Assembly (NCBI GenBank): GCA_963710205.1
Contig: CAVPZG010000005.1
Coordinates: 558,001 to 622,000, forward strand
Reading direction: 5' to 3'
DNA from: Pacificimonas sp963710205
Lineage (GTDB): Bacteria; Pseudomonadota; Alphaproteobacteria; Sphingomonadales; Sphingomonadaceae
Length of the DNA: 64,000 bases
Shown: in pieces, positions 53,561 through 62,789 of the stretch
How positions within the stretch are numbered: the stretch's first letter is position 1
Layout of the letters: the number at the start of each line of letters is the position of its first letter
Notes under the pieces: model-generated
What the model was told of the DNA's origin: nothing
Seen by the model: the letters and a program-made list of their open reading frames with translations, nothing else
The model's database searches: none
Position numbers and translations under genes: made by a program

Positions 53561-54529
53561 ATGCAACAATCCGACAGCCCGGCCCCGCTTCATGACATCG
53601 CCCCGGAATGGGCACCCGATCCCGCTGCCCTGCCCATCTGGCTGAGAACCGCTCTCGCCGTGCGGCGCGAGGAGGGACATGTCGAAGCGGCGGGCGCGCG
53701 GCTGCATTATTTCCGCTGGGGCGACCCTGCGAAGCCCGGCCTGCTGATGGCGCATGGTTTCCTGTCGCATGCGCGCTGTTTCGCCTTCATCGCGCCGCTT
53801 CTTGCGCGTGACTATCATATCGTCGCCTATGATCTGGGCGGCATGGGCGACAGCGATGCCCGCGACGACTATGATCACAATATTCGCCAGGCCGAGATGC
53901 TGGCTGTCGCCGAAGCGACCGGCCTGATGAACGACGGGCGGAAACCCGTCCTGATCGCGCACAGCTATGGCGCCGGCATCGGTCTTGGCGCGATCCACGA
54001 ACATTCCGAAAAATTCGCGGGCTTCATCATCTGCGACATGATGGCGATGAGCCCCGAACGCCTGGCAGCGCATTTCGCGGGCGGCGGCGGCCCGCCCAGC
54101 CGCCGCGACCCGGGCCGTCCGCACCGGGTTTATACGGATTATGCCAGCGCGCGGGAGCGGTTCGTTCTGGCGCCGCCGCAGCCGGTCGGGGAGCCCGTCC
54201 TGTTCGATTACATGGCCTATCATTCGCTTGCGCGGGTAGAGGGCGGCTTTAGCTGGAAATTCGACCCGCGGGTTCTTTCAGGCGGCCGGCACGGTGAGGA
54301 TTACTGGGCGGAACTGGGACAGCGCATCGTTCATGTGCCGGGCCGGGCGGCCATCATCTATGGCGAGGAGAGCCGTCTTTTCGATCGCGAATCCGCCGAC
54401 TGGCTGCGCGGCCTGGGAGCGGCCATGCCGATCATCGGCATAGCTGACGCGCGTCATCACCTGATGCTGGACCAGCCCGTTGCCTTTGCCTCGACCCTGG
54501 CGGCAATACTGGCCTGCTGGAACCATTGA
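53561..54529 (+). CDS. Alpha/beta hydrolase
   Basis: 322 residues from ATG 53561 (upstream in-frame codons back to 53408 look non-coding). HG motif LMAHGFLSHARCFAFIAPLL, nucleophile elbow LIAHSYGAGIGLG, acid and His near the end (ADARHHLMLDQP). An insert after the elbow forms a lid. 16 bp upstream of an acyl-CoA synthetase gene, with which it probably forms a transcript. Substrate unknown, perhaps an ester or lactone whose acid is then activated. Confidence 0.75.
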   Translation: MQQSDSPAPLHDIAPEWAPDPAALPIWLRTALAVRREEGHVEAAGARLHYFRWGDPAKPGLLMAHGFLSHARCFAFIAPLLARDYHIVAYDLGGMGDSDARDDYDHNIRQAEMLAVAEATGLMNDGRKPVLIAHSYGAGIGLGAIHEHSEKFAGFIICDMMAMSPERLAAHFAGGGGPPSRRDPGRPHRVYTDYASARERFVLAPPQPVGEPVLFDYMAYHSLARVEGGFSWKFDPRVLSGGRHGEDYWAELGQRIVHVPGRAAIIYGEESRLFDRESADWLRGLGAAMPIIGIADARHHLMLDQPVAFASTLAAILACWNH

Positions 54530-54545
54530 GCAAGGGAGGGCGCGC

Positions 54546-56138
54546 ATGACGGACTTCAGCTTTGGTGCCATCGCCGCGCGGATCGGCGACGCGGTCGATG
54601 GCGAGTCCCCGGCAATCCTGGCGGGGGACCGCGTCATCACCTGGAAGGAGTTCGATCGCCGCACCGACGCACTCGCGGCGGCGATGCTCGCCGCAGGTGC
54701 CGTTCCCGGAGACAAGGTTGCCCACCTGATGCGGAACAGCCCGGCCTATCTGGAAACCACATGGGCGGCGTTCAAGGCGCGCATGGTCCACGTCAACGTC
54801 AACTACCGCTACACGGGCGAAGAGCTTTTCTACATCCTCGACAATGCGGACAGCGCGGTCGTCGTCCATGACGAGGAATTTGCGCCGCTCATCGCTGACC
54901 TGAAGCCACGCCTGACAAAGGTTAAACTGTTCCTGCAGGTTGGCGGCGAGCCTTCCGACTTCGCGCGAAGTTATGAGGACGCGGCCCGTGCCGGCCCCGC
55001 CCTTCCCGCACAGGATTACAGATCCGATGACATGCTGTTCATCTATACGGGCGGGACCACCGGCCATCCAAAGGGCGTCATGTGGGACCAGGGCGACATC
55101 TGGCAGCTTCTGGGCGGAGGCGCATCCGGCACACCCGGCGACACGCCGACGCCGACCATGAACGACCTGATGGCAAAGGTCCGCGCGGGCGGGATGCGCC
55201 GGGCGCTGATCCTGCCGCCCCTGATGCACGGGTCCGGCTATCTGATCGCCATCTACACGCTGGCGCTCGGCGGCAGCGTCGTGCTGACCGAGGGCAAGAG
55301 CTTTGACGCGGCGGAGGCCATCGCCACCATCGCCCGGCACAGGCCGAACTGGGTCGTCATCGTCGGCGATGCCTTTGCCCGTCCTGCATTGAAGGAACTG
55401 GATGCGCATGGCGGGGACATCTCCTCGCTTCAGATCGTCATATCGTCAGGGACGATGTGGTCGCCCGAAGTGAAGGCGGGCCTGCTTCGGCATAACGAAA
55501 ATATGCTGCTGCTCGATGCGCTGGGGTCTTCGGAAAGCCTCGGCATGGGCATGTCCGTCACCGGCAAGGAGAATGCCGGCATGCCCACGAAGTTCGACCA
55601 TGACCCGAATACCATCGTCGTCGACGAGGACATGAGTCCGATGGCGCCCGGCGACCCCCGCATCGGTCGGATCGCGCGGGGCGGCCTGATCCCGCGCGGC
55701 TATTATGGCGACGAGGCAAAGACCGCCGCCACCTTCCTGAAAATAAATGACAAACGCTATTCGCTGGCCGGCGACCATGCGCGCGTCGAGGCCGACGGCG
55801 GCATCACATTGCTGGGGCGCGGCAATCAGTGCATCAATTCCGGCGGCGAGAAGATCTTTCCGGAGGAAGTCGAGGAATGTCTGAAGACCCATCCGGCCGT
55901 GGATGACGCACTGGTCTTCGGGATCGCTGACGACAAATGGGGCCAGGCCGTGACAGCGGTGGTCTGCTGTTCAGCAGAGGCCAACGAGGCTGCGCTGATC
56001 GCGCATGTAAAAACGCGCCTCGCCGCCTACAAGGCGCCGAAGCGGGTCAGGATATTGCAGGATGTCCCGCGCGCGCCAAACGGCAAGGCCGATTACGCGC
56101 GGGCAAGGGAATTGTTCGCCGCCAGCCGGGATGAATGA
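54546..56138 (+). CDS. Acyl-CoA synthetase (AMP-forming, FadD3-like)
   Basis: 530 residues of the ANL superfamily. P-loop motif FIYTGGTTGHPKGVMWDQG, A5-type DALGSSESLGMGMS, and the C-terminal GRGNQCINSGGEKIFPEEVE with the final Lys in RAPNGKADYARAR. Resembles synthetases for bulky acids (steroid or terpenoid side chains) more than long-chain FadD. Follows the hydrolase by 16 bp. The substrate cannot be fixed from sequence. Confidence 0.85.
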   Translation: MTDFSFGAIAARIGDAVDGESPAILAGDRVITWKEFDRRTDALAAAMLAAGAVPGDKVAHLMRNSPAYLETTWAAFKARMVHVNVNYRYTGEELFYILDNADSAVVVHDEEFAPLIADLKPRLTKVKLFLQVGGEPSDFARSYEDAARAGPALPAQDYRSDDMLFIYTGGTTGHPKGVMWDQGDIWQLLGGGASGTPGDTPTPTMNDLMAKVRAGGMRRALILPPLMHGSGYLIAIYTLALGGSVVLTEGKSFDAAEAIATIARHRPNWVVIVGDAFARPALKELDAHGGDISSLQIVISSGTMWSPEVKAGLLRHNENMLLLDALGSSESLGMGMSVTGKENAGMPTKFDHDPNTIVVDEDMSPMAPGDPRIGRIARGGLIPRGYYGDEAKTAATFLKINDKRYSLAGDHARVEADGGITLLGRGNQCINSGGEKIFPEEVEECLKTHPAVDDALVFGIADDKWGQAVTAVVCCSAEANEAALIAHVKTRLAAYKAPKRVRILQDVPRAPNGKADYARARELFAASRDE

Positions 56139-56171
56139 ACGCGGCCTGTGACGGACGGCAGGAAACGGCGT

Positions 56172-56408
56172 TCAGCCGGCTTTCTTGCCAAGCGAGATAT
56201 TGCCGAAACGCTTGTTGAAGCGCGCCATACGGCCACCGGAATCCATCAGCTTCTTGTTGCCGCCCGTCCAGGCCGGGTGCGAAGAGCTGTCGATTTCCAG
56301 CTTCATCGTGTCACCTTCCTTGCCCCAGGTGGAGCGGGTCTGGTATTTCGTCCCATCCGTCATTTCGATGTTGATGAGGTGGTAGTCGGGGTGAATCTCG
56401 GGCTTCAT
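56172..56408 (-). CDS. rpmE: 50S ribosomal protein L31
   Basis: 78 residues: EIHPDYHLINIEMTDGT, RSTWGKEGDTMKLEIDSSS, HPAWTGG and RFNKRFGNISLGKK. This is the Cys-free form without the CxxC zinc ligands, usual for alphaproteobacteria. Convergent with the acyl-CoA synthetase gene. Confidence 0.96.
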   Translation of the reverse strand: MKPEIHPDYHLINIEMTDGTKYQTRSTWGKEGDTMKLEIDSSSHPAWTGGNKKLMDSGGRMARFNKRFGNISLGKKAG

Positions 56409-56539
56409 TTAAAGTCTCCATATGCCCGCCGATTGCAGACCGGCAGGCCGAACAGGGATTCGCAGTTTTGCGAGTGAGCGGGCCTCTTAGGGCGCGGACA
56501 CGGCGCTTGCAAGAAAAACCGGTCGCCGCTAACGGCCAG

Positions 56540-56720
56540 TATCGATGGTGCCCGCCTTCAAACGCGGGAGAATAGGGAAGCCGGCGTAAATCCGGCACTG
56601 TGCCCGCAACTGTAAGCGGGGTCATCCTTGCCAATGCCACTGAAGCGCTCGCGTTTCGGGAAGGCGGCCAGGACAGCCGGAAGCGATTTCGGTGACCCGC
56701 AAAGTCAGGAGACCTGCCAT
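56540..56720 (+). ncRNA. Cobalamin riboswitch
   Basis: Carries the conserved elements in order: GATGGTGCCCGC near the start, AATAGGGAAGCCGG, ATCCGGCACTGTGCCCGCAA, CTGTAAGCGGG, ATGCCACTG, GGGAAGGCGG and finally the B12-box-containing GTCAGGAGACCTGCC. It lies in the btuB leader, 140 bp before the start, and should repress the operon when B12 is plentiful. Confidence 0.96.
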
Positions 56721-56732
56721 CGAGATCGTCCA

Positions 56733-56789
56733 CGCCCGGCCGGGTCCAGCCGCCAGCGTGTAGAGGGCGCGTGCCGCGCCGGGCGTTTT
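56733..56789 (+). terminator. Possible riboswitch-controlled terminator
   Basis: CGCCCGGC (56733-56740) can pair with GCCGGGCG (56778-56785), directly followed by TTTT. Its place just after the riboswitch suggests transcription attenuation, though the stem is interrupted by a long loop and the T tract is short. Confidence 0.45.
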
Positions 56790-56860
56790 CCGGACGCCTT
56801 CGCGGGGCGATCCTTTGCTGCGACGACACCTAAAGTCGAACGCGCAAAGGATTGCTCAAC

Positions 56861-58756
56861 ATGAAAATTCTACTCTTGTCCGCTGCCTTGATTCCGGCGT
56901 CTGTCGCCTATGCCGAGGAGAGCGTCCGGTCTGATGGGCCCGTCGTGATCACGGCGTCACGTCAGCCGATTTCCCTGACCAAAAGCGGGGACAGCGTCAC
57001 CCTGATCGAAAGTGCCGCGATCGCTGCGCTGAACCCTGTCCAAACCGTCGACCTCCTCCGCCTCTCGCCGGGTGTCTCCATCAGCCAGGGCGGCGGCACG
57101 GGCAGCCAGACCCAGGTGCGGCTGCGCGGATCGGAAGCCAATCATGTTCTGGTGTTCGTCGATGGCATCGCCATGAACGACATCGGCAGCTCCAACGAAT
57201 TTCGCTGGGAATTCCTGCCCGCCGAAGGAGTCGCGGCCGTCGAGGTCCTGCGCGGTCCCGCCTCCGCACTCTGGGGCTCCGAAGCGCTGGGCGGCGTCGT
57301 CAGCATCGAGACCTATGGGCCGGGGGAAGGCACCAACGGCTTCGCGTCCGCCGAATATGGCAGTTTCGATACGATCAATATTGCAGCGGGTGCGTCGTCA
57401 TCGTCCGACGCTGGCGGCGTTTCGCTGCTCGGGACCTATCATGACACGGATGGCATCGACGCCTTTGCGGGCGGTTCGGTGGAAAAGGACGGCTTTGGAA
57501 GTTTCAGCCTGACCGCGAAGGGCGAGGTTCATCCCGGTAGCGATGGAAGGCTGGGGCTGGTGGCGCGCTACACCGAATCCGAGATCGAGTTCGACGGCAG
57601 CGACCCCCTGACCTTCCAGCGCGCTGACACGGCGGACCGGTCGGAAAACCGTCAGTTCGCCCTGCGCGGCGATGCCAGCGCAACCCTGTTCGGCGGCTGG
57701 AACCACCACATCGAAGCGACCTGGCTGCGGACCGAGAATGTCAATTTCGATGCCAGCGCGGAGCAGAACCGGACGGTCGGCGACACGCTGCGCCTTGTCT
57801 ACCAGACCGCAGCGGAATTCACGACTGGCGCTGCCATCCATAGCATGACCGGGGCAGCGGAATACCGCGCGCAGGCCTATCGCAGCCGCGACACGGCCTT
57901 TGGCGGCGGCACGGATCAGGATGTCGACCGGGAGCGGAAAAGCCTGGTGGGCGACTACCGTCTGGAAACGGCGCGTTTCCATCTGGGGGCCAGCCTGCGC
58001 TATGATGATCACGACCGGTTTCGCGACGCCCTGACATACCGGGTCGCCGCAAGGGCGGACATCGCGGGCGGTACCTATTTGCGCGGCAGTGTCGCGGAGG
58101 GCTTTGCGACGCCGACCTTCACGGAGCAGTTCGGTTTCTTTCCCGGCAGTTTCATCGGCAATCCCGACCTGAAACCCGAATCCAGTTTTGGCTGGGATGT
58201 AGCGCTCGGCCGGGCATGGGGTGCAAACCGCATCGAAGCGGCATATTTCCGGACGGACCTGGAGAATGAAATCGTCACCGTCTTCGATGCCGCCTTCAAC
58301 TCCACCGCCGCAAACCGAATTGAGGACAGCCGCCGCCAAGGCATCGAACTTGTGGGCGAGACCGTGCAAGGCCCCCTCACCTTCCGCGCCGCCTATACCT
58401 GGCTGGACGCGGAGGAAGAACAGCCAGCGGGGAGCGCCGCCATTCGGGAGGTCCGCCGTGCGCGGCACAACGCCTCCCTGACAGCCATTGCGGACCTTGG
58501 CGAACTGACGCTGGCGGCGACGGCAAATTATGTCGGCAGTCGCCGCGACATCGACTTTGACAGCTTCCCGGCTCAGGATGTCCGACTGGGCGCTTATCTC
58601 CTTGCTGGAATCAACGCCCGCTACGCGCTGACGGACCGCATTGCCCTGAAGGCGCGCGTCGATAATCTGCTCGATGAGGATTACCAGGACGTGTTCGCGT
58701 TTGAAACGCAGGGCATATCGGCACAGGCTGGCATCGTGCTGACCTTAGGCCAGTGA
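56861..58756 (+). CDS. btuB: TonB-dependent vitamin B12 receptor
   Basis: 631 residues. Signal peptide MKILLLSAALIPASVAYA, TonB-box-like VVITASRQ, plug domain (QVRLRGSEANHVLVFVDGIA; EVLRGPASALWGSEALGGVV) and a 22-strand barrel. ATG 56861 follows AAAGGA at 56846-56851; an upstream TTG is less likely. The last residue is Gln rather than the usual aromatic residue. The riboswitch upstream and btuFCD downstream identify the substrate as cobalamin. Confidence 0.93.
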   Translation: MKILLLSAALIPASVAYAEESVRSDGPVVITASRQPISLTKSGDSVTLIESAAIAALNPVQTVDLLRLSPGVSISQGGGTGSQTQVRLRGSEANHVLVFVDGIAMNDIGSSNEFRWEFLPAEGVAAVEVLRGPASALWGSEALGGVVSIETYGPGEGTNGFASAEYGSFDTINIAAGASSSSDAGGVSLLGTYHDTDGIDAFAGGSVEKDGFGSFSLTAKGEVHPGSDGRLGLVARYTESEIEFDGSDPLTFQRADTADRSENRQFALRGDASATLFGGWNHHIEATWLRTENVNFDASAEQNRTVGDTLRLVYQTAAEFTTGAAIHSMTGAAEYRAQAYRSRDTAFGGGTDQDVDRERKSLVGDYRLETARFHLGASLRYDDHDRFRDALTYRVAARADIAGGTYLRGSVAEGFATPTFTEQFGFFPGSFIGNPDLKPESSFGWDVALGRAWGANRIEAAYFRTDLENEIVTVFDAAFNSTAANRIEDSRRQGIELVGETVQGPLTFRAAYTWLDAEEEQPAGSAAIREVRRARHNASLTAIADLGELTLAATANYVGSRRDIDFDSFPAQDVRLGAYLLAGINARYALTDRIALKARVDNLLDEDYQDVFAFETQGISAQAGIVLTLGQ

Positions 58757-58757
58757 G

Positions 58758-59516
58758 ATGGGATTGAAGGCACTCATCCTGATCGTCGCGGCGGTCGCCA
58801 GCACGGCGAGTGCCGCGCCGGTCAGGGTGGCGTCCCTCAGCCTCTGCACCGACGAACTCGTCCTGCTGATCGCCGCTCCCGAACAGATCGCCACAATCAG
58901 TTTTCTAGGCACCGACAGCGAGGAAACCCCACTCGCCCGCTCCTACCCACCCAATGACGGCAGTCTTGAAAGCGCCCTGGCCCACGATCCGGATCTCATC
59001 ATCACGGGCGGCGCGGTCAACGCACAGACCGCCGCGCTGGCCGGCGATATCGGTCTGACGCAGATCGACCTGCCGCCGCCCGAAAGCATCGCTGACCTTG
59101 AGCGGAACATCAGGAAACTTGGGCAAGCACTTGACCGCGAAGGATATGCGGACTCGGTCATCCGCTGGATGCGCACAAAGCTAGGTCCCGTTCCTGCCCG
59201 TCAGCGACCCGCCCTGTCGGTGCAGACCGGCGGTTTTGCGGGCGGCAGTCGCGGGATCGCGGCCGAATTCCTGTCCCATGCCGGTATCGCCGTTCAGGAC
59301 AGCCCTGAACCGCGCCTAAGCCGCGAGCGCCTGCTAACCGACCCTCCCGCGCTCTACGTCCGCTCCGCTTACCGCGAGAACCAGTTCTCCCTCGCGCAAG
59401 GCTGGACGCCTCCCGTCGGCGGTGCGAAGAGCGTCTGGCTAGACGGCCGTGTCTGGACGTGCGCCGGGCCGCTCGCCGCCATCGACGTTGCCCGTCTGAG
59501 ACGCGAGCTGAAATGA
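58758..59516 (+). CDS. btuF: Cobalamin periplasmic-binding protein
   Basis: 252 residues. Signal peptide MGLKALILIVAAVASTASA, then a class III binding protein: RVASLSLCTDELVLLIA, LAHDPDLIITGGAVNAQT, GIAAEFLSHAGIAVQD. It begins 1 bp after the btuB stop and overlaps btuC (ATGA). Delivers B12 to BtuCD. Confidence 0.88.
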   Translation: MGLKALILIVAAVASTASAAPVRVASLSLCTDELVLLIAAPEQIATISFLGTDSEETPLARSYPPNDGSLESALAHDPDLIITGGAVNAQTAALAGDIGLTQIDLPPPESIADLERNIRKLGQALDREGYADSVIRWMRTKLGPVPARQRPALSVQTGGFAGGSRGIAAEFLSHAGIAVQDSPEPRLSRERLLTDPPALYVRSAYRENQFSLAQGWTPPVGGAKSVWLDGRVWTCAGPLAAIDVARLRRELK

Positions 59517-60466
59517 CTGTCGCTCGCCTCAGTCTGATTCTGGCGGTCGTGATGCTGGTCGCCGCCATGACGTCACTTATGACGGGCCCGGCAAACCTGC
59601 TCACCCTGCCCGCGCCGCTTGCACAGACGATCCTGACAGAGATTCGCCTGCCACGTACCCTGCTCGGCCTATTGACGGGCGCAAGCCTCGCGCTCAGCGG
59701 CGCGGCGCTGCAGGGCCTCCTCAGAAACCCGCTGGCCAGTCCCGATATTCTTGGCACGTCCGCGGGCGCGGCGCTGGGCGCGGTCAGCACGGGCTATATC
59801 CTTGCGCTTGGCGGAACGGTCTGGATGAGCGCGGGCGGGATGGCGGGCGCTATCCTCGCCCTCGCCCTCCTCCTCGCGCTCGCAGGACGGGGTGCCGGGA
59901 CCACCACCCTGATCCTGGCAGGCGTTGCCATCAGCGCGCTTGCCGCCGCCGCGACCAATCTCGCGCTCGCCCTCGCGCCAAGCCCCTTCGCGCTGTACGA
60001 CATCATCTTCTGGCTGCTTGGATCGCTGAGCGACCGCACCGTTCAGGACCTGTCGTTCGGCAGCCTGCCCATGCTGATCGGCGGCGCGCTCCTCCTGACG
60101 AGCGGCAAAGATCTCGACCGGCTCGCACTTGGCGAAGACGTCGCCGAAACCCTCGGCGTCGATGTGCGCCGCCTTCGCCTTCGCATCGTCCTCGCCAGCG
60201 GTATCGCCGTCGGCGGCGCGGTCAGCGTTACGGGCGCGATCGGCTTCGTCGGCCTTGTCGTGCCGCATCTTGTGCGGCCGCTGCTGGATGAGCGACCCGG
60301 CGCGGCGCTCCTTCCGAGCGCACTTGCCGGTGCCGCCCTCCTGACGATCGCAGACCTTGCCACGCGCCTGCCTGTTGCCGGAAAAACCCTGCCCATCGGG
60401 GTTCTGACCGCGCTCATCGGCGCGCCCTTCTTCCTGTGGCTCGTGCTGAAGGGTCGCCGGGCGTGA
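59513..60466 (+). CDS. btuC: Cobalamin ABC transporter permease
   Basis: 317 residues, FecCD family with about ten TM helices. Signatures: RLPRTLLGLLTGASLALSG, LQGLLRNPLASPDILGTS and the coupling-helix area LGVDVRRLRLR ... GAIGFVGLVVPHLVRPLL. Overlaps btuF at the start and btuD at the end. Confidence 0.93.
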   Translation: MTVARLSLILAVVMLVAAMTSLMTGPANLLTLPAPLAQTILTEIRLPRTLLGLLTGASLALSGAALQGLLRNPLASPDILGTSAGAALGAVSTGYILALGGTVWMSAGGMAGAILALALLLALAGRGAGTTTLILAGVAISALAAAATNLALALAPSPFALYDIIFWLLGSLSDRTVQDLSFGSLPMLIGGALLLTSGKDLDRLALGEDVAETLGVDVRRLRLRIVLASGIAVGGAVSVTGAIGFVGLVVPHLVRPLLDERPGAALLPSALAGAALLTIADLATRLPVAGKTLPIGVLTALIGAPFFLWLVLKGRRA

Positions 60467-61161
60467 GCCTGACGATCACCGCCCTCAGTCGCCCGCATCT
60501 TGCCGGGCCCATCGATCTTCATATCCCGGCAGGCAGCATCTGCGCGCTATGTGGCCCCAACGGCGCGGGCAAGACGACGCTCATTCGCGCCGCGGCCGGA
60601 CTGACCGCAGGCGATGGAAAAATCCTGCTGGCGGGAACGGATATCGCGCGCCTGTCCCGCAGCGGCCGTGCCCGCCGCCTTGCCTACCTGCCCGCCGATC
60701 GCCCCGCGCAATGGCCGCTGAAGGTCAGCGATATCGTCGCGCTCGGCCTTCAGTCGGAAGATGAAGGTCGTGTGGCAAGTGCAATGGAACGAACGGAAAC
60801 ATCCAGTTTTGCGGACCGCCGCGTCGACACGCTGTCCACCGGCGAGCGCGCCCGTGTCCTCTTTGCCCGCGCGCTTGTCGGCGCACCCGCCATCCTGCTG
60901 CTCGACGAGCCGGCGGCAAATCTCGACCCCGGTCATCAGCTGGACGTGATGCGCCTTCTCCGCGAGGAAGCGGATCGCGGCGCCGCGATCCTCGTCAGCC
61001 TGCACGACCTGACGCTCGCCCGCGCGCATGCCGACATCGCCCTCCTTCTCAACCGGGGCAGACAGATCGGCTTCGGTGCCGTCGCCGAAACCCTCTCCGA
61101 TGACAGTATCGCAGCCGTTTTTGGGGTGAGAACGGGCAAAAAGGGCTGGCAACGCGCTTGA
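60463..61161 (+). CDS. btuD: Cobalamin ABC transporter ATPase
   Basis: 232 residues. Walker A CGPNGAGKTTLIRAAAGL, signature LSTGERARVLFARALVG, Walker B ILLLDEPAANLDPGH, H loop VSLHDLTLARAH. GTG 60463 overlaps the btuC stop. The signature has STGE instead of SGGE, and the helical subdomain is short; both are tolerated in the family. Confidence 0.92.
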   Translation: MSLTITALSRPHLAGPIDLHIPAGSICALCGPNGAGKTTLIRAAAGLTAGDGKILLAGTDIARLSRSGRARRLAYLPADRPAQWPLKVSDIVALGLQSEDEGRVASAMERTETSSFADRRVDTLSTGERARVLFARALVGAPAILLLDEPAANLDPGHQLDVMRLLREEADRGAAILVSLHDLTLARAHADIALLLNRGRQIGFGAVAETLSDDSIAAVFGVRTGKKGWQRA

Positions 61162-61192
61162 GGCCTGCCATTTTCGCGCCTATGCAGCCAGT

Positions 61193-62785
61193 ATGACACG
61201 CCAGATCGGCAAAGCCCTCGCCCAGACCGAAGCCGACACAAAGGCCAATGCCGCCGCCATGGCGGAATTGCTGTCGGACCTGCGGACCCGTTCCGAACGA
61301 ATTTCCCTCGGCGGCAATGAAAAGTCCCGCACGCGTCACACCGAACGCGGCAAACTGCTGCCGCGCGAGCGCGTCGAACGCCTGCTGGATCCTGGAAGCG
61401 CCTTTCTCGAGCTCAGCCTGTTCGCCGCGCATGACATGTATGACGACGATATCCCGGCGGCGGGCATCATCACTGGCGTTGGCCAGGTTTCGGGCCGCAC
61501 CTGTGTCATCGTCTGCAATGATGCCACGGTGAAAGGCGGCACCTATTATCCCGTCACGGTCAAGAAGCATCTGCGCGCGCAGGCCATCGCCCGCCAGAAC
61601 CAGCTGCCCTGCCTCTATCTTGTCGATTCCGGCGGCGCAAACCTGCCGAATCAGGACGAGGTTTTCCCGGACCGCGATGATTTCGGCCGCATTTTCTACA
61701 ACCAGGCGACCATGAGCAGCATGGGAATCCCACAGATTGCCGCCGTCCTCGGCAGCTGTACCGCGGGCGGTGCCTATGTCCCCGCCATGTCCGACCAGTC
61801 CATCATCGTGAAGGACCAGGGCACGATCTTTCTTGGCGGCCCGCCGCTGGTGAAGGCCGCGACCGGCGAGGAAGTGACGGCGGAGGATCTGGGCGGCGGC
61901 GACGTGCACGCGCGCCTGTCCGGTGTCGTCGACCATCTCGCGTCCGACGATGCCCATGCGCTTCGCCTGATGCGCGATATTGCCGGAACCTTCCCGCCCG
62001 CGCCCGGGGCGAACGTCAACCGGCAGCCCGCGAAAGCCCCGCGCTTCCCCGCCGAGGATCTTTACAGCCTTGTGCCCACCGATACGCGTCAGTCGGTCGA
62101 TGTGCATGAGATCATCGCGCGCCTGACCGATGACAGCGCCTTTGACGAGTATAAGCCGCTCTATGGCGACACGCTTGTCACGGGATTTGCCCATATCGAG
62201 GGGCTGCCCGTCGGCATCGTCGCCAATAACGGCATCCTGTTCAGTGAAAGTGCGGTGAAAGGCGCGCAGTTTATCGAACTGTGCTGCCAGCGAAAAATCC
62301 CGCTGCTGTTCCTGCAGAATATCAGCGGGTTCATGGTCGGCCGCAAATATGAGAATGAGGGCATCGCCAAGCACGGCGCAAAGCTCGTCACCGCCGTCGC
62401 CTGCGCCGCCGTCCCGAAACTGACCATCGTGATCGGCGGCAGCTATGGCGCGGGCAATTATGGCATGTGCGGCCGTGCCTATGATCCGCGCTTTCTGTTC
62501 ATGTGGCCAAATGCGCGCATCAGCGTGATGGGCGGCGAGCAGGCCGCGTCGGTCCTTGCCGAAGTCAAGCGCGGCGGCTTCGAGAACGAGGCCGAAAAGG
62601 AAGCCTTCAAGGCCCCTATACGCGAAATGTACGAGCATCAGGGCCACCCCTATTATTCCAGCGCGCGGCTGTGGGACGACGGCATCATCGACCCCGCCGA
62701 TACGCGCAAGGTCGTCGCCCTCTGCCTGGACGCGGCCCTGCAGCAACCCATCGGGGAAACGCGCTTCGGCGTGTTCCGGATGTAG
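61193..62785 (+). CDS. mccB: Methylcrotonyl-CoA carboxylase, beta (carboxyltransferase) subunit
   Basis: 530 residues. Leucine catabolism: carboxylates 3-methylcrotonyl-CoA. Signatures RGKLLPRERVERLLDPGS, YLVDSGGANLPNQDEVFPD, GSCTAGGAYVPAMSDQ, IVKDQGTIFLGGPPLVKAAT, NISGFMVGRKYENEGIAKHG, GSYGAGNYGMCGRAYDPRF. The GGANLPNQ motif separates MCC from propionyl-CoA carboxylase. First gene of mccB-hydratase-mccA. Confidence 0.95.
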   Translation: MTRQIGKALAQTEADTKANAAAMAELLSDLRTRSERISLGGNEKSRTRHTERGKLLPRERVERLLDPGSAFLELSLFAAHDMYDDDIPAAGIITGVGQVSGRTCVIVCNDATVKGGTYYPVTVKKHLRAQAIARQNQLPCLYLVDSGGANLPNQDEVFPDRDDFGRIFYNQATMSSMGIPQIAAVLGSCTAGGAYVPAMSDQSIIVKDQGTIFLGGPPLVKAATGEEVTAEDLGGGDVHARLSGVVDHLASDDAHALRLMRDIAGTFPPAPGANVNRQPAKAPRFPAEDLYSLVPTDTRQSVDVHEIIARLTDDSAFDEYKPLYGDTLVTGFAHIEGLPVGIVANNGILFSESAVKGAQFIELCCQRKIPLLFLQNISGFMVGRKYENEGIAKHGAKLVTAVACAAVPKLTIVIGGSYGAGNYGMCGRAYDPRFLFMWPNARISVMGGEQAASVLAEVKRGGFENEAEKEAFKAPIREMYEHQGHPYYSSARLWDDGIIDPADTRKVVALCLDAALQQPIGETRFGVFRM

Positions 62786-62789
62786 CGGC

